DNA of 64,000 bases from Onchidella celtica. Lineage: Eukaryota > Mollusca > Gastropoda > Systellommatophora > Onchidiidae. The position numbers and the translations under genes are program-made. The stretch spans positions 51,589,619 through 51,653,618 of the forward strand of contig OZ007579.1 in assembly GCA_963931925.1 (NCBI GenBank). The letters run 5' to 3'. Positions 1-10,502 of this stretch are shown here, piece after piece (the stretch's first letter is position 1; each line of letters begins with the position of its first letter). The notes beneath the pieces were generated by a model. The model did no database searches. It saw nothing but the letters and a program-made list of their open reading frames with translations, and had not been told where the DNA came from.

Positions 1-1228
1 TTGCCTGAAAAAGAGAAGGCAGGTACAATGTACTTTACTTTAATGTTATCAACCCATGCACATAAACAAAATTGAAATAAATGAATGAAAATATGTTAGC
101 TTTGGTGTCTACTTTGTGGAGAAAGGTGCTTTACGTATGCTCCATTTTATTATTATTATTATTAACATTATGTATGCCAATGTAACACATTCTGCCAACT
201 TTTAGCCCGCAGATATTCGCCTTTGTTTCATCAAATTCTGTCACATAGTATGATCCAAACTACAAAGGCCTATATCAAATGTGAATATGGATGATGTCTA
301 AATAAACTTATGACTATACTGTATTTCTTAATATAGTATCGATGATATGGCACAGCAAATTTTAGGTTTGTCAAGTGCAATGCTCAAATTTTATACACAT
401 CCTGATGTCTTTAAGACCATATAAAATCATTCAAATTTCCCCAAGGACAGGAACTTGCAGAAGTTTCACTTTAATTTGTCACCATGAGTTGAATATATTA
501 CATACCCATTGGGGAATCCCGTTGAAACTATTCATGATCTAATTCTAATCTTCTCAAATACATAGGCTCTAACTGCCAACTTTCAAAAACCGAAAAACAG
601 GCTCCTTTAAAAATAGTATACCGGAGCCCCCCCCCCCCCCCCCATTGAAAAATCACCATTTCCTCACTTTGTCACATTATGGAATATTATTCTCTTTACA
701 TAGGCCTAATAGTAATATAGGTCTAATCTAATACTTCGTTCAAGAAGCAGAAAACAAACATTCTGCTTCAAATGCTAATACATGTATTGTTATCACCACT
801 GTTTTCTGTTTCTAAAGAAAGAACTGACTATTATGATATGAGCTGTCCTCAGAATCGGATAACTCTATCAAGTATCTTACTAACTTGCTCTGGCAGTATT
901 GAACAATGTCAGACTTGCCTCCAGGTGGCATATGACTCACAATGCATTTATTGGACAAGTTCGATGATAATGCAAAAAGAATTCCTCAGAATATTTTCAA
1001 CAAAATTTCTACTCACGGCTTATAATGACTCATGAGTTGGATAGAAAAGACTTCTGATAAAAAAAAGAATCTATCCACAAGAGCAAATCATGTTAGGCAT
1101 AAAAGATGACAGATGTATAGTAGATCTAGAACTGAAGCCAGTTCACATGCCATGTCCACATTGTTCTTACAGATCTAGTTCTAGAACTTATTCTATTGTT
1201 TTACCAGCTCAAGGGCTCTAGATTTTCG
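1..1228. other. AT-rich non-coding sequence
   Basis: No supported gene. An 87-codon open frame at 772-1035 has no recognisable motif. The stretch holds a 17-base C run at 627-643, a short TTA microsatellite near 150, and several AGATCT/TCTAGA-type palindromes that recur through the first 5.5 kb. Confidence 0.6.
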
Positions 1229-1736
1229 ATTTCCAATGTCCTTGAAACACGTGTACACCTTAGTCTAGTTTATCCGTGATCGCCAATTACGTTCAAACAT
1301 TCTGAAAGACTGCCGGCCTAGATCTACCGGGAGTTACCACCGCCAAAGATGATTGTAAGCTATGTAAAATTGTAAAAAAAAAAACACACACAAAAAACAG
1401 TGAAATAAAATGAAACTCCTTCACAAAATGTGTCCATTGTTCTTACTTAATGACCGCCATCGTTTACGATAATACAATAAAAATCAATAATGTGTGACCT
1501 ACACGTGCTTGACCCTTGTGTACTCGAGCTCGTATGAACGGCCGAAGTGCGTGGACACGGGTGAAGGTGTATGCCGTGACAACTTATGATGCAACATTAC
1601 AATACTAATGCCTGGTTGAGTGGGGCCGCGGCGGGGAAACGAAAGTTATCGCAAGCTCGGGCGATACTGCACAACACGGTAGGATAAAGCTGTGTTTACG
1701 GTTGCGCCCGTTGAATCGCTAGGCCCAGCGCTATTA
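1229..1736 (+). repeat. dispersed repeat block, copy 1 of 2
   Basis: About 510 bp that recurs in the same orientation at 3817-4335. Shared landmarks in order are a CTAGATCTACCGGGAGTTAC segment, an A-rich run, the AATGTGTGACCTACACGTGC segment, CTCGAGCTCGTATGAACGGC, and a GTTTACGGTTGCGCCCGTT segment near the right end. The copies differ by scattered substitutions and small indels (roughly 85-90% alike by eye). Flanks diverge sharply at both ends, as expected of a mobile element or a local duplication. No terminal inverted repeats or coding capacity were recognised. Confidence 0.75.
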
Positions 1737-3113
1737 TCGATAAGCCTAGATACAAAAGTTACGGTTTTGTTTTCTCCTCTATTATATGTTTTTGTCGTAT
1801 AAATGGGGAAATTCTTCAAATACATACTTTTCACCACAAAAACGTATTTACATACTGGAACCCAAAAAAGGTACTAAATACGTATTTTACGTAGCCCTAC
1901 TGGTTGACAGCTATGCAAATCTAACCATGCAAATGATACAACTTTGTCAGTGTCATTAAAACCTGAAACGAAGTGATTATCCGCTGATACTGTCGGATAA
2001 ATTTTTTCTATCCGCCAACATAAATTCTGTATGTGCGAGAGATTTCCCCTGATTCAAACCTTTCTCCGTCTTCCTCCCTTGTTCCATTCATCCCGATCAA
2101 CCTTCATATTGCACACGTATTGAAAACAATGGCATGATTGAAATTGAAGAGGTTTTTCTGTTTAAAAATAGAGGTTTATTGATTAAAATGGATACATATG
2201 AAGGCTCAGGTCTTATCCGTAGATATGGGTTTCTTGGTTTAGTCATACTCATTTAGTAAGAATTCCCTCACAGTTACTCCGGGTTCTCAGTAGCCTACTG
2301 TTTAGCATCTTTGCCTGTTGTCAGGGGGGCCGTGTTTCGATTCTCAGCAGGGTAGTTTTGGGTGTTTTTTTAAATGAAAGACTTGTTATCAGGAATCAAT
2401 TTTTTTTAAATGTATACAAGAACAATAACAAATACTTTAACAGGGAATAAATCAAATTTTTTTTTTGTATCTTCACCTGCCAATCGGGTGATACTGGTTT
2501 GATTCTCAGCAGGATAGGTTTTTTTTTCTTTTCTTAAGTCTTTTCATCAGCAATCAATCTGTTTGGTAATTTTTTTTTTTTTATCCAACAACATTAGGAA
2601 ATAAATCCAGGTCGTTTGGGTTTTTTTTGTACCTAGACAACACGAATACCTGCAGATAAACCTGAGGTTTATCCGCCGATACTGTTGGCAGCCCAAGATC
2701 TGTCAATAGTGTTGCCGGATAAACGCAGACACAGGGATGTAAATGGCCTCCTGAAAAATTCTCTGAAACCAACACGGCGTTCTTTGAAACATGTTCTGAC
2801 ACTGCGGCGCGCAGGCTATTTGTCTAACTTTAATGAACTATGATGGAAAACATAACACATAACAACCTAATAAACTTAACTTTACAGTTTTACATCAAAT
2901 ATTTAAACTATCATACCTTTTGGGCTTTGATTATTAAGTCCATGATCTCACTGGCAAAGTATAGATCTACATAATATCTACATAATCTAGACCAATATAG
3001 ATCTATTCTGTGTATGACAAGCCAGCACTTGCTCCTTGATCACAACATTCTGTCACTTAATGAACTTTTCAAAACAGACCGGTTATAGATTTAGATCTAG
3101 AGTAGACCTATAT
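1737..3113. other. non-coding, with fragments of other repeats
   Basis: No supported gene. Near 1975-2020 and 2655-2730 there are isolated, degenerate copies of the TATCCGCC...GGCGGATA hairpin motif that forms an array at 4505-4815. One is a near-perfect palindrome, GATAAACCT-GA-GGTTTATC. Two short stretches near 2325-2350 and 2490-2520 share TTTGATTCTCAGCAGG-like text that resembles a degenerate Pol III B box, so they may be decayed tRNA-derived SINE pieces. Long T runs occur at 2400-2410, 2460-2467 and 2570-2582. Confidence 0.45.
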
Positions 3114-3442
3114 CAGGGCTGTCAGTGGATAATGATGCCAACCCCTGAACTTCGGCCTAGCAGAATGCTGTTCACGCAAGAGCGATCGACTTCTGTCCAA
3201 TGCCTATGACTTTATCTCATGACATGAGCATGTAAAACCAAACAACTTCCCCGTTTGACTTGAAAAATTCTTGCAGTTTTGTAGATGGACGGGTTATTTT
3301 AAAATCCCTTGATTACAGTTCTGTTCACGATACAATGTACTTGGCTGTAGATGGATAGCAAAGAAACTGACATTTCAACGCGGATGACCGGACCTTTCCC
3401 AATCCCGGATTTTCGCGTATCCGTGGAACTCTGACAGCCCTG
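3114..3442. mobile_element. hAT-like MITE candidate
   Basis: The 329-bp segment starts CAGGGCTGTCAG and ends with the exact reverse complement CTGACAGCCCTG. The termini have the CAGGG form usual for hAT ends. Flanks on both sides carry CTATAT (3108-3113 and 3443-3448). This is two bases short of the 8-bp duplication expected for hAT, so either the duplication has decayed or the superfamily assignment is wrong. It has no coding capacity, so it would be a non-autonomous derivative. Confidence 0.6.
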
Positions 3443-3816
3443 CTATATTAATTTTTAAAGCAAACATCAGCCACCACACTCAATATTTCTATATCTTTAT
3501 AGAGTCAAAAAATTAAAACGATATAGATCTAAATAATTCTTTGAGAAATCCAGGAATTTGAAGAAGCCTATGTGTAACAAAATCGGTTGTTCCAAGGCAC
3601 GGAACTGACAAGATTTGAAAGTTGAAATGACGTGCGAATCTTCACTAGGCCAGACAGTAGACTTGGCCTATGACTAGAGTCTCGTCGGATTTCACAAAAA
3701 TTACATACATTAAAAACATGAAAATGTGCGCCTCCTTTAAAACCCTATGAACATGCTCGGAAACATGACGAAACAACCACAATCGTATGAAACGAAATAT
3801 GCTATGGAACATAAAT

Positions 3817-4335
3817 CTTTCTAACGTTGCTGAAACATGCGTACGCTTTTGCCTAGATCTAGTTATAATCCGTGATCATCAATTACGTTCGAAGATTCTA
3901 AAAGTCTGCTGACCTAGACTAGATCTACCGGGAGTTACCACCGCCAAAGATGATTGTAAGCTATGAAAAATTTTTTTTAAAAACACAACAGCGAAATAAA
4001 ATGAAACCCCTTCACAAAATGTGTCCACTGTTCCTACTCAATGACCGCCATCATTTACGATACAATAAAAATCAATAATGTGTGACCTACACGTGCTTAC
4101 CTACTCGAGCTCGTATGAACGGCCGAACCGAGCGGACACGGGCGAAGGTGTATCACTGTATGCCGTGACAACTTATTATGCAACATTATTCATGCCTAGT
4201 TGAGCGGGGCCGCTGCGGGGGGACGAAAGTTATTGCGAGTTCGGGCATACGTAGTGCAGCAGAACACGGTAGGGTAGAGCTGCCGCGTTTACGGTTGCGC
4301 CCGTTAAATCGCTAGGTCCGGCGCTATTAGTGGTA
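3817..4335 (+). repeat. dispersed repeat block, copy 2 of 2
   Basis: Same-strand partner of 1229-1736, with the same landmarks in the same order, spaced about 2.6 kb away. It has a few extra bases relative to copy 1, for example around the CCTAGACTAGATCTACC and GCATACGTAGTGCAGCAGAA stretches. It ends just before the 36-bp hairpin minisatellite. Confidence 0.75.
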
Positions 4336-4504
4336 GCTATGGAAATGAATCAATGCTCGGAACAGAATTTCGCTCTCGTCTATTCATTAAAAAAGAAAAA
4401 ATCAGGACTCCGATACTCTCGGAATGGTTCTCTCGGAAATCAGAACCAGAAAGAAATTCTCGGATTTCCGAGGATTCTCGGAAGATTTACATCCCTGCAG
4501 ACAG

Positions 4505-4815
4505 CATCCGCCGATAAGGTTGGCGGATAAACCTGGGCAGTCTCCGCCGATAATGTTGGTGGATAAACCCGGCAGTATCCGTCGATACTGGTTGCCGGCC
4601 CGGGTTGCATCGCTGATAGTGTTGGTGGTCCAGACAGTATCTGCAGAGAGTATAGATGTCTATGCATAGGGCCTACTCTCTAGTATCTGCCATAAATGTT
4701 GGCGGATAAACCTGGGCAGTATCCGCCAATATTATTTGCGGATAAACCTGGCCAGTATCCGCCAAATTATTGGCAGATAAACCTGGGCAGGATCCGCCAA
4801 TACTGTTGGCGGATA
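4505..4815. repeat. 35-36 bp minisatellite of hairpin-forming units
   Basis: Units are at 4505-4540, 4541-4575, a decayed stretch 4576-4683, then 4684-4719, 4720-4755, 4756-4790 and a partial unit 4791-4815. Each unit has the form TATCCGCC-AATA-(N)-TTGGCGGATA followed by AACCTGGGCAG. The TATCCGCCAA and TTGGCGGATA halves are mutually inverted, so every unit can fold into a short stem. In several units a change in one arm is not matched in the other (for example 4720-4755), so the stems are decaying. The array sits between the second copy of the 510-bp block and a LINE stub. Confidence 0.8.
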
Positions 4816-4822
4816 GATCTAA

Positions 4823-5201
4823 TGACATCATCATCATCATTGCCTTTCTCACCCTGGATCAGGGTATAGGCCACCAACAAACACTTTCCATCCCTCTCTA
4901 TCATGGGCCAGCCTCTTTACATAATTCCAAGTCTTTCCGCTTCGTTGCACATCATTTTCTCTGGCTCTTCTCCACGTTCCGCGCGGCCTTCCTCTTGATC
5001 TCTTGCCCTGGGGATTCCAATCCAATACCTTCTTCGTGATGCTGTTTCCTGGCCTCCTAAGAGTGTGGCCGATCCACCTCCATCGCCTTCTACCAATTTC
5101 CTCTCTGACTGGGCTCTGTCTTGTTCTTTTCCATACAATTTCATTGCTGACCTTGTCTGTCCATCTGATCTTAAGTAGCTTCCTCAAACATGAGAGCAGT
5201 C
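4823..5201 (-). pseudogene. 5'-truncated LINE 3' end (RT C-terminal region)
   Basis: The minus strand between 5187 and 4849 encodes a peptide with KIRWTDKVSNE, RRRRWRWIGHTLRRP, NPQGKRSRGRPRGTWRR and VGGLYP-like text. This is the typical C-terminal tail after the reverse transcriptase of RTE-like EN-RT LINEs. It is followed on the minus strand by a TGATGATGATG tail (the CATCATCAT at 4827-4840 on +), as RTE-type elements have. The same 9-mer TAGATCTAA lies on both sides (4814-4822, 5202-5210), a plausible target duplication, although that word is common locally. It is a different family from the LINEs at 8.5-21.8 and 52.4-56.4 kb. Confidence 0.8.
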
Positions 5202-5273
5202 TAGATCTAAATTGTGAGTAGCCTAGCTAGGCCCTAACAGGAAAGTAATTCTACTTCTACAGTGTTAACTTAC

Positions 5274-5423
5274 ATCATTATGAAGTGGCTCCTTGTGTCC
5301 TCCTTTCACAGTTTCTGTTTTCTTTGCCCTCTGGTGTGAAGCGGGTTTGACATGGCTTTGTTGTGCTTCCTGCTGCTGCAATTTCTTTTCCATTTTCTTC
5401 GCTTTCCATTTCCGTCTACCCAT
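5274..5423 (-). CDS. putative first coding exon of an unidentified gene
   Basis: On the minus strand an ATG at 5423 opens 50 codons that end exactly at a consensus donor, GTAAGT (5273-5268), in phase 0. The peptide begins MGRRKWKAKKMEKK and is strongly basic and Lys/Gln-rich. It ends GGHKEPLHND. The combination of a start, no stop, a perfect donor and a highly charged N-terminus suggests a genuine first exon of a nuclear or RNA-binding type protein, but I do not recognise the family. No following exon could be identified in 1-5200 on this strand, which is largely repeats. It could equally be a chance frame. Confidence 0.35.
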
Positions 5424-6989
5424 CTTACTGAACTCTGGACGACTTAGAATTTAGATCTGCCTCGTAGTGTCGATTTGAAACTTTTTTAAAATACAGACAT
5501 GTAATAATAGGAACAGTCAATCCTACTCGTGTGGCAACGGAAGAAATAACTGCCCCTACTCCACATGAAGAGCAGTACTCGTCAAGATCAAGTTTAGTCT
5601 ACTGTACTGTCCAGTATTAAAGCTTAGCCATGACCCATGTGGTGATTCGCAGCTTTACGAGATCGGGAAATCCCAGATGCTATGTTTGTAAACTTTTCTT
5701 CTGCAAGAGTTACACATTTGAGCATCGTGAATCGTAGAAAACACGTATAGGCGAACAAGACTTAATTGGATTTGAAGTATAACTATAACGCCCACGACGT
5801 GGGTATGACATTATGATATATAAAAGTAGCCTCCCCTTAAATATTTGGATCCTGTTCCCCTCTTCCCCTCTTGTCGGTAATTCTAAATGATTTTTGTTTT
5901 AATAATGAAAATGCTGAAACTTACTATTCCTATTAAAGCAGCTACCGTACTTATCATATCTAAATTTGTTTTGTTCAAGAGTTTAAGCTTAGGCTACCCC
6001 TTTTGTTGACTGGTTCAAACGTTTGTACCTTATAGTTCAAATCAAGTATGGGCTTTTATGTTCAAACAGAATTTGTAACATTATACCACACGTATCATCA
6101 TAAGCTGTCAACCACATGCTGATTATTTCTATAATATAGTCTCATTTTGCTGGCCATCACAAATATTTTTACATTGCATACTATTATAGCATGATTTAAA
6201 ATTTCTGTACTGTTGTTCGGTTAGATAATGCCCGTCGCATTGTCAGCCAGTCATTAATTACTGTAATTATCAACGTTCGATAATTAAAAACGACTCCTTT
6301 ACAATACAGTAAGACTGTCCCCACTATTCTATCTCCACATCACATTGTTTTCGAGCAGTCGATTGTAAACTATTATAGTTGACCTTTACATAGCGTTATT
6401 ACAACATTTTATCATTTTTAAGTTTGCTCTCAGAGGTGAGACATGTTAAAGATTTTTCTAGGACCATAAAATACATCTTGTTTAGCCATTGATGGCTCTG
6501 TCTCAAGTTTTGTAAAAGGTAAAAGTAGTAGGTCTACCAGGGTGTCGATTTATTGAGCTAAAGGGTCTTATCCTATGTTCATCACATAATCTCAAAAGTA
6601 TTCTAATTCATTTGGCCATCAAAACGTCCTGAAATTCTATATGGCTGACTTCAGTAATGAGCCAGACAACCATTGTGTTCAATTAAAAAAGCAAAACAGC
6701 ATGGGTTTGTGACTAATATTGTCAATCTCAAACATTATTTTCATACCGTTCGTCAATACGTTTTCTCTCTGTGATCGTTATCACCACCAGCGTTCCCCAA
6801 AAGAAAGAATTCTCCTATTTCCGATGATCTGGACATTTTTTTCTGTTTTAATGTGTTTTAATATTTTCTAGTGTAGCAACCCCCTCATTGCGCAACATTT
6901 CTGATGTCATCCAATTTGACAACGGTAAAAATTATCTTTGGCAGATGGACTGGAGGTCAATGGGTGTCTGATAATAGTTTGCCAGTCCC
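5424..6989. other. non-coding stretch upstream of the putative minus-strand exon
   Basis: No supported gene, RNA or clear repeat. AT-rich throughout. If the exon at 5274-5423 is real, its promoter would lie in the first few hundred bases here. The CCACGACGTGGG inverted repeat at 5792-5803 is the only striking short palindrome. Confidence 0.4.
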
Positions 6990-7605
6990 AGTGTATGTAG
7001 TAATTGCAAGAACTCGCAGCCCGATCTCCATCTAGCCGTAGAGTGAAGACAGTGATGGATGGACGTGATTGCTTTCCCGCTGATGCAGAAATTCACAGGA
7101 TGACCCCTACCCACCCAGCTGTAGAGTGTACATGGACGCCACTGGCTCCCCACTGATGTAACAACTCACAGCCTGACCCCTACCCACCCAGCTGTAGAGT
7201 GTACATAGCCGCCATTGGCTCCCCACTGGTGTAACAACTCACAGCCTGACCCCTACCCACCCAGCTATAGAGTGTACATGGATGACACTCATCTGGCTCC
7301 CCACTGATGTAACCACTCACAGCCTGACCACCACCCAGCTGTAGAGTGTACACAATGATGGGTGGACATCTCTTCTTCCCCACTGATGTAACTACTTACA
7401 GCCTCCGCCCCCCCCCCCCACTCCCCAGCTGTAGAATGTAGACGTCGCTGTCTACCCACTGAATGTAACAGCTCACAACCAGATCCTCACCCGGCTGTAG
7501 AGTGTACACAATGGCTGATAGGCACCACTGACTTGGCCAACAGCTCTCGTGTACGATGTAACAACTCACAGCCCGATCTTCATCCAGCTGTACACAGAAT
7601 GTGGG
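6990..7605. repeat. degenerate ~75-bp minisatellite, about eight units
   Basis: The core CCCAGCTGTAGAGTGTACA recurs at about 7038, 7121, 7194, 7267, 7341, 7431, 7497 and 7588, giving spacings of roughly 66-91 bases with 73 the commonest. Each core is followed by a variable segment and then CCCCACTGATGTAACAACTC. The central units (7080-7345) are the most alike and the ends decay, as expected for an array growing from its middle. An interruption near 7407 is a run of C. Peptides translated from it are repeat shadows. Confidence 0.85.
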
Positions 7606-8275
7606 AAGAAGATTGCCGAATCCAGTTGTCTCCAGAAAGCACGCTAGAATCTTTTAATGGAGCTTACGTGAGAAAAGATCTTTAAAAAAAAATCCAAATC
7701 CCAAACCTATTGTCAAATCTGTCCCTAATCCTTAGTCCTGTCCGTACACCTACACTTCAACTCAAGACAACCTGATTAAGTTATTTCCTCCCCCTCCTCT
7801 CCCGAGAAAACATCTTGATGATAAATACCGTACCGTGAAATCATTTTCAGTAATTTCCTTCCCTCCCCCCCCCCCCCCCACCCAAGAAAAAAACCTTGAT
7901 GATAAATACCGTGAAATCATTTTCTGAGACAAGCAACTAATCATCGGCTTCGCAATTCACCAGCCAGTATTTACAGAGTGGACACAATAACTGTTTGGCA
8001 CATTGGTTATGTCAAAAAGGATGGACTTTCGAGGACACCAAGATGGTCAAAATGAGTTTGAACAATGATACCTCCAAATTTGTAGGTGCCCTAACGTGCA
8101 AACCGCTTCCAGTATTGCCTTTAACAGTTCCACATCATTACACCTTGCCGAACATGATTCTGTTTCAGATCTTTGTAATGGCCGTGCGAGTACGAGATGT
8201 CTCAGTTATCTGTTTTCTAATACCGCCGCCATGGATTAAAGTTCCTCTATTCCCGCCGCTTGGAATCTGTCTCTC
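7606..8275. other. non-coding stretch
   Basis: No supported gene. A short duplication, ACCTTGATGATAAATACCGTGA-like text, appears at about 7810-7845 and 7890-7925, separated by a C run at 7866-7879. An open frame at 7995-8282 (95 codons) has no recognisable domain and runs into the LINE tail. Confidence 0.45.
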
Positions 8276-8281
8276 TAAATA

Positions 8282-8529
8282 ATAATAATGATAATAGTTC
8301 GTCCATCAGGTATGATGATGACCTTAACAACACCAGAGGAATAAAGAACAGAAATTGTTGAGAATTTCAACACACGGACAATAAAGAGAAGTAAAGGACA
8401 CAGAGGACAGAATGGAAAGACTGTTCTTTCATGACTTATGGCTTCTCATGTGACTGATAAGTCCTATTTTTGCCCTGAAGACCCTTCCGCATAAGTGACA
8501 AGAGTGCTCCGTTGGTTCAGTACCACTGG
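8282..8529 (-). mobile_element. LINE copy A, 5'-truncated 3' end (C2H2 zinc finger)
   Basis: About 248 bp of LINE 3' end on the minus strand. It encodes the last residues of the ORF, including a zinc finger CHLCGRVFRAKIGLISHMRSH (C-x2-C-x12-H-x4-H) and a TGA stop, then a 3' UTR ending in an (ATT)n-type tail at 8282-8297. It is ~96% identical by eye to the corresponding part of LINE B at 8536-8774. A TAAATA target duplication is seen at 8276-8281 and next to its truncated 5' end at 8530-8535. It was already present when LINE B inserted at its edge. Confidence 0.8.
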
Positions 8530-8535
8530 TAAATA
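8521..8535. repeat. 15-bp target-site duplication of LINE B, left copy
   Basis: TACCACTGGTAAATA here is identical to 21758-21772. The first half is the 5' edge of LINE A and the second half is LINE A's own flank, so LINE B inserted exactly across LINE A's 5' junction. A 15-base match at the two ends of a 13-kb LINE is very unlikely by chance. Confidence 0.85.
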
Positions 8536-8688
8536 ATAATAATAATAGTTCGTCCATCAGGTATGATGATGACCTTAACAACACCAGAGGAATAAAGAAC
8601 AGAAATTGTTGAGAATTTCAACATATGGACAATAAAGAGAACTAAAGGACACAGAGGACAGAATGGAAAGACTGTTCTTTCGTGACTT

Positions 8689-8751
8689 ATGGCTTCTCAT
8701 ATGACTGATAAGTCCTATTTTTGCCCTGCAGACCCTTCCGCATAAATGACA
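8689..8751 (-). pseudogene. LINE B C-terminal zinc finger
   Basis: Encodes C-x2-C-x12-H-x4-H (CHLCGR ... SHMRSH), the nucleic-acid-binding finger that ends this LINE family's protein. Compared with LINE A, one codon before the central stretch has changed Phe to Cys. The stop after the finger has changed TGA to CGA, so the frame runs on through the 3' UTR. The finger lies 23 bases from the solo LTR insertion point, so it is now cut off from the rest of the ORF. Confidence 0.75.
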
Positions 8752-8774
8752 AGAGTGCTCCGTTGGTTCAGTAC

Positions 8775-10004
8775 TGTCACGAGCAGAGTTAGGGTCTTGG
8801 GGATGTTACGACTGCACGAGAGGCAGCTAACTCACACTCGGACACAACCACACAAGAAAAGTATTAAATAACTAGAGCGTATATATGTCAGGCCGGTCAG
8901 GCCATAGTTTACATAAATATTAATAACAAAACAAAAGACAATAGGGGTATATATTCAAACCAAAAAAAACTCTAATTAATAACTTAACCAATGATATTCA
9001 TGTAACTATGGAGGTACTGCAATCAATAGCAAATAGGTATATTATACGAAACTAGATATCAATTTAAAGTGACAGTTGAGTCGCCACTGGCCAGTCGCCA
9101 GGCAAACTCTCCATAAATCACATGGGCTTAAATGTTAGGAGAGCCCAGTACGTTCAAAGCCTACAGAAGCACTCTTCGGCTTGTAGGTAATTTAAGCAGT
9201 TGCCAAAAGACTATATTTTATGCACAATCACTATTCAATTCATCAACAATGTGCTATATTATTCCAATCATACTATGGCAATAGATCTATGATACAGGAC
9301 ACTCGTGGTCGAGTGCCAGCTGGGGTTTCCTTAGTCTTCCTATGAGGCTGTAGTTCTCTCTCTATTTCCGATCTCTATTATGCTTGAATAAATAAGATAT
9401 ATTACCATTGCTCACGCCTACTGGTAGGCGCGAACATCAATATAGCGCAGCGTGGGCTTTCAAAGGTCAGCCCACTCAGACCTTTCTTTCTAGAGCTCAG
9501 TCAGTCCGTTAGCAAGGACTTCTTGTCTTCAAACCACACAGTTCAGGTACTGGTCAACCGGAGATACTTCATGACACGATGCTTCTGCTCGTCTGTATTC
9601 ACCAAATCTGAACGTTACACGATGTCTTATATTATCTAACTACCCAGCGTGCTAGTCCGCTGGCCCAATTAGTTCAGCTATCTCATAGGTCGAAACCTCC
9701 CACCATTTTAATTGTAGTAATACGTCTGCACTATTCTACCAGCCAGTTAACGTGCAAAAACTTGTCTAGTCATACTTAACAATGTCAACTAGCCCCACCT
9801 TGTTTCACCCCTACTCCATTACTTATTAATCACGAACATTAAAACCCACAAGCGTGAATCTAACAGTTTAACTTTACATTTATTTACTCACCAACTATAA
9901 TTTGGCGAGGACCGTTCAAGGCCACCAGCCAATTTCTCATGGCCCTGGTAAAACAACAACAAGTCACTCTCTGCGTGAGTTTTAACAACATCTGAATCAT
10001 GACA
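8775..10004 (+). mobile_element. solo LTR (1230 bp) inside LINE B
   Basis: Begins TGTCACGAGC and ends ATCATGACA, so the ends are the short inverted TGTCA/TGACA pair. It is flanked by AGTAC on both sides (8770-8774, 10005-10009), a 5-bp target duplication as made by Ty3/Gypsy-type integrases. The LINE reading frame resumes precisely after the duplication. No internal region, PBS or polypurine tract follows, so it is a solo LTR left by LTR-LTR recombination. Its first 18 bases resemble the minus-strand start of the complete element's LTR (TGTCACGAGTGGAGTGAG), so it is probably a related family in + orientation. Orientation is uncertain. Confidence 0.85.
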
Positions 10005-10502
10005 AGTACCACTGGGCCTTTTCTTGCGCCGTTCTCTTTTTTTGATAGCCTGCTGGACTCTGTCAGCTTCCCATGCTTTGCTGCCTCTGGTAAGGGCCGC
10101 CCTCCAATTTGCACGATCAAGCGAGAGCTTTTCCCACTCACTCACATCAATGGCAAAGGCCTTCAGTGATTGCTTGAGAGTGTCTTTGTAAAGTCTCTTT
10201 GGGGCCCCAACATTCCTCGTTCCATTGGAGAGCTCAGAGAAGATTTGCTTAGGGAGTCTGGAGTCGGGCATTCTGACAACATGTCCTGCCCAACGTAGCT
10301 GAATTTTTTTCAGGTGGCAGAAGATGCTCAATTCCTTGGCACGATTGAGGACCTCAGTGTCTGGAATTTTATCCTGCCATTTGATCCTTAGGATCTTTCT
10401 AAGGCAGGCCAGATGAAAGTGATTTAGCTTTCTGGCATGCGATTGGTACACTGTCCAGGTTTCAGCCCCATAGAGTAGGGTGGGAAGGACCACAGCATTG
10501 TA
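10005..10502 (-). pseudogene. LINE B, post-RT C-terminal segment
   Basis: Minus-strand coding for the tail after the reverse transcriptase: TLLYGAETWTVY, HLACLRKILRIKWQDKIPD and WAGHVVRMPDSRLPKQ, then a basic segment ending KKRPSGT where the solo LTR inserts. The continuous open frame at 9888-10508 is partly host LINE and partly LTR, and its last 40 or so codons are LTR sequence. Upstream the frame is cut by the TTGTA duplication of the complete LTR element. Its continuation toward the N-terminus is at 18403. Confidence 0.85.

Noticed and set aside
7995-8282. 95-codon frame before LINE A
   Set aside because: No motif. It ends in the LINE tail.
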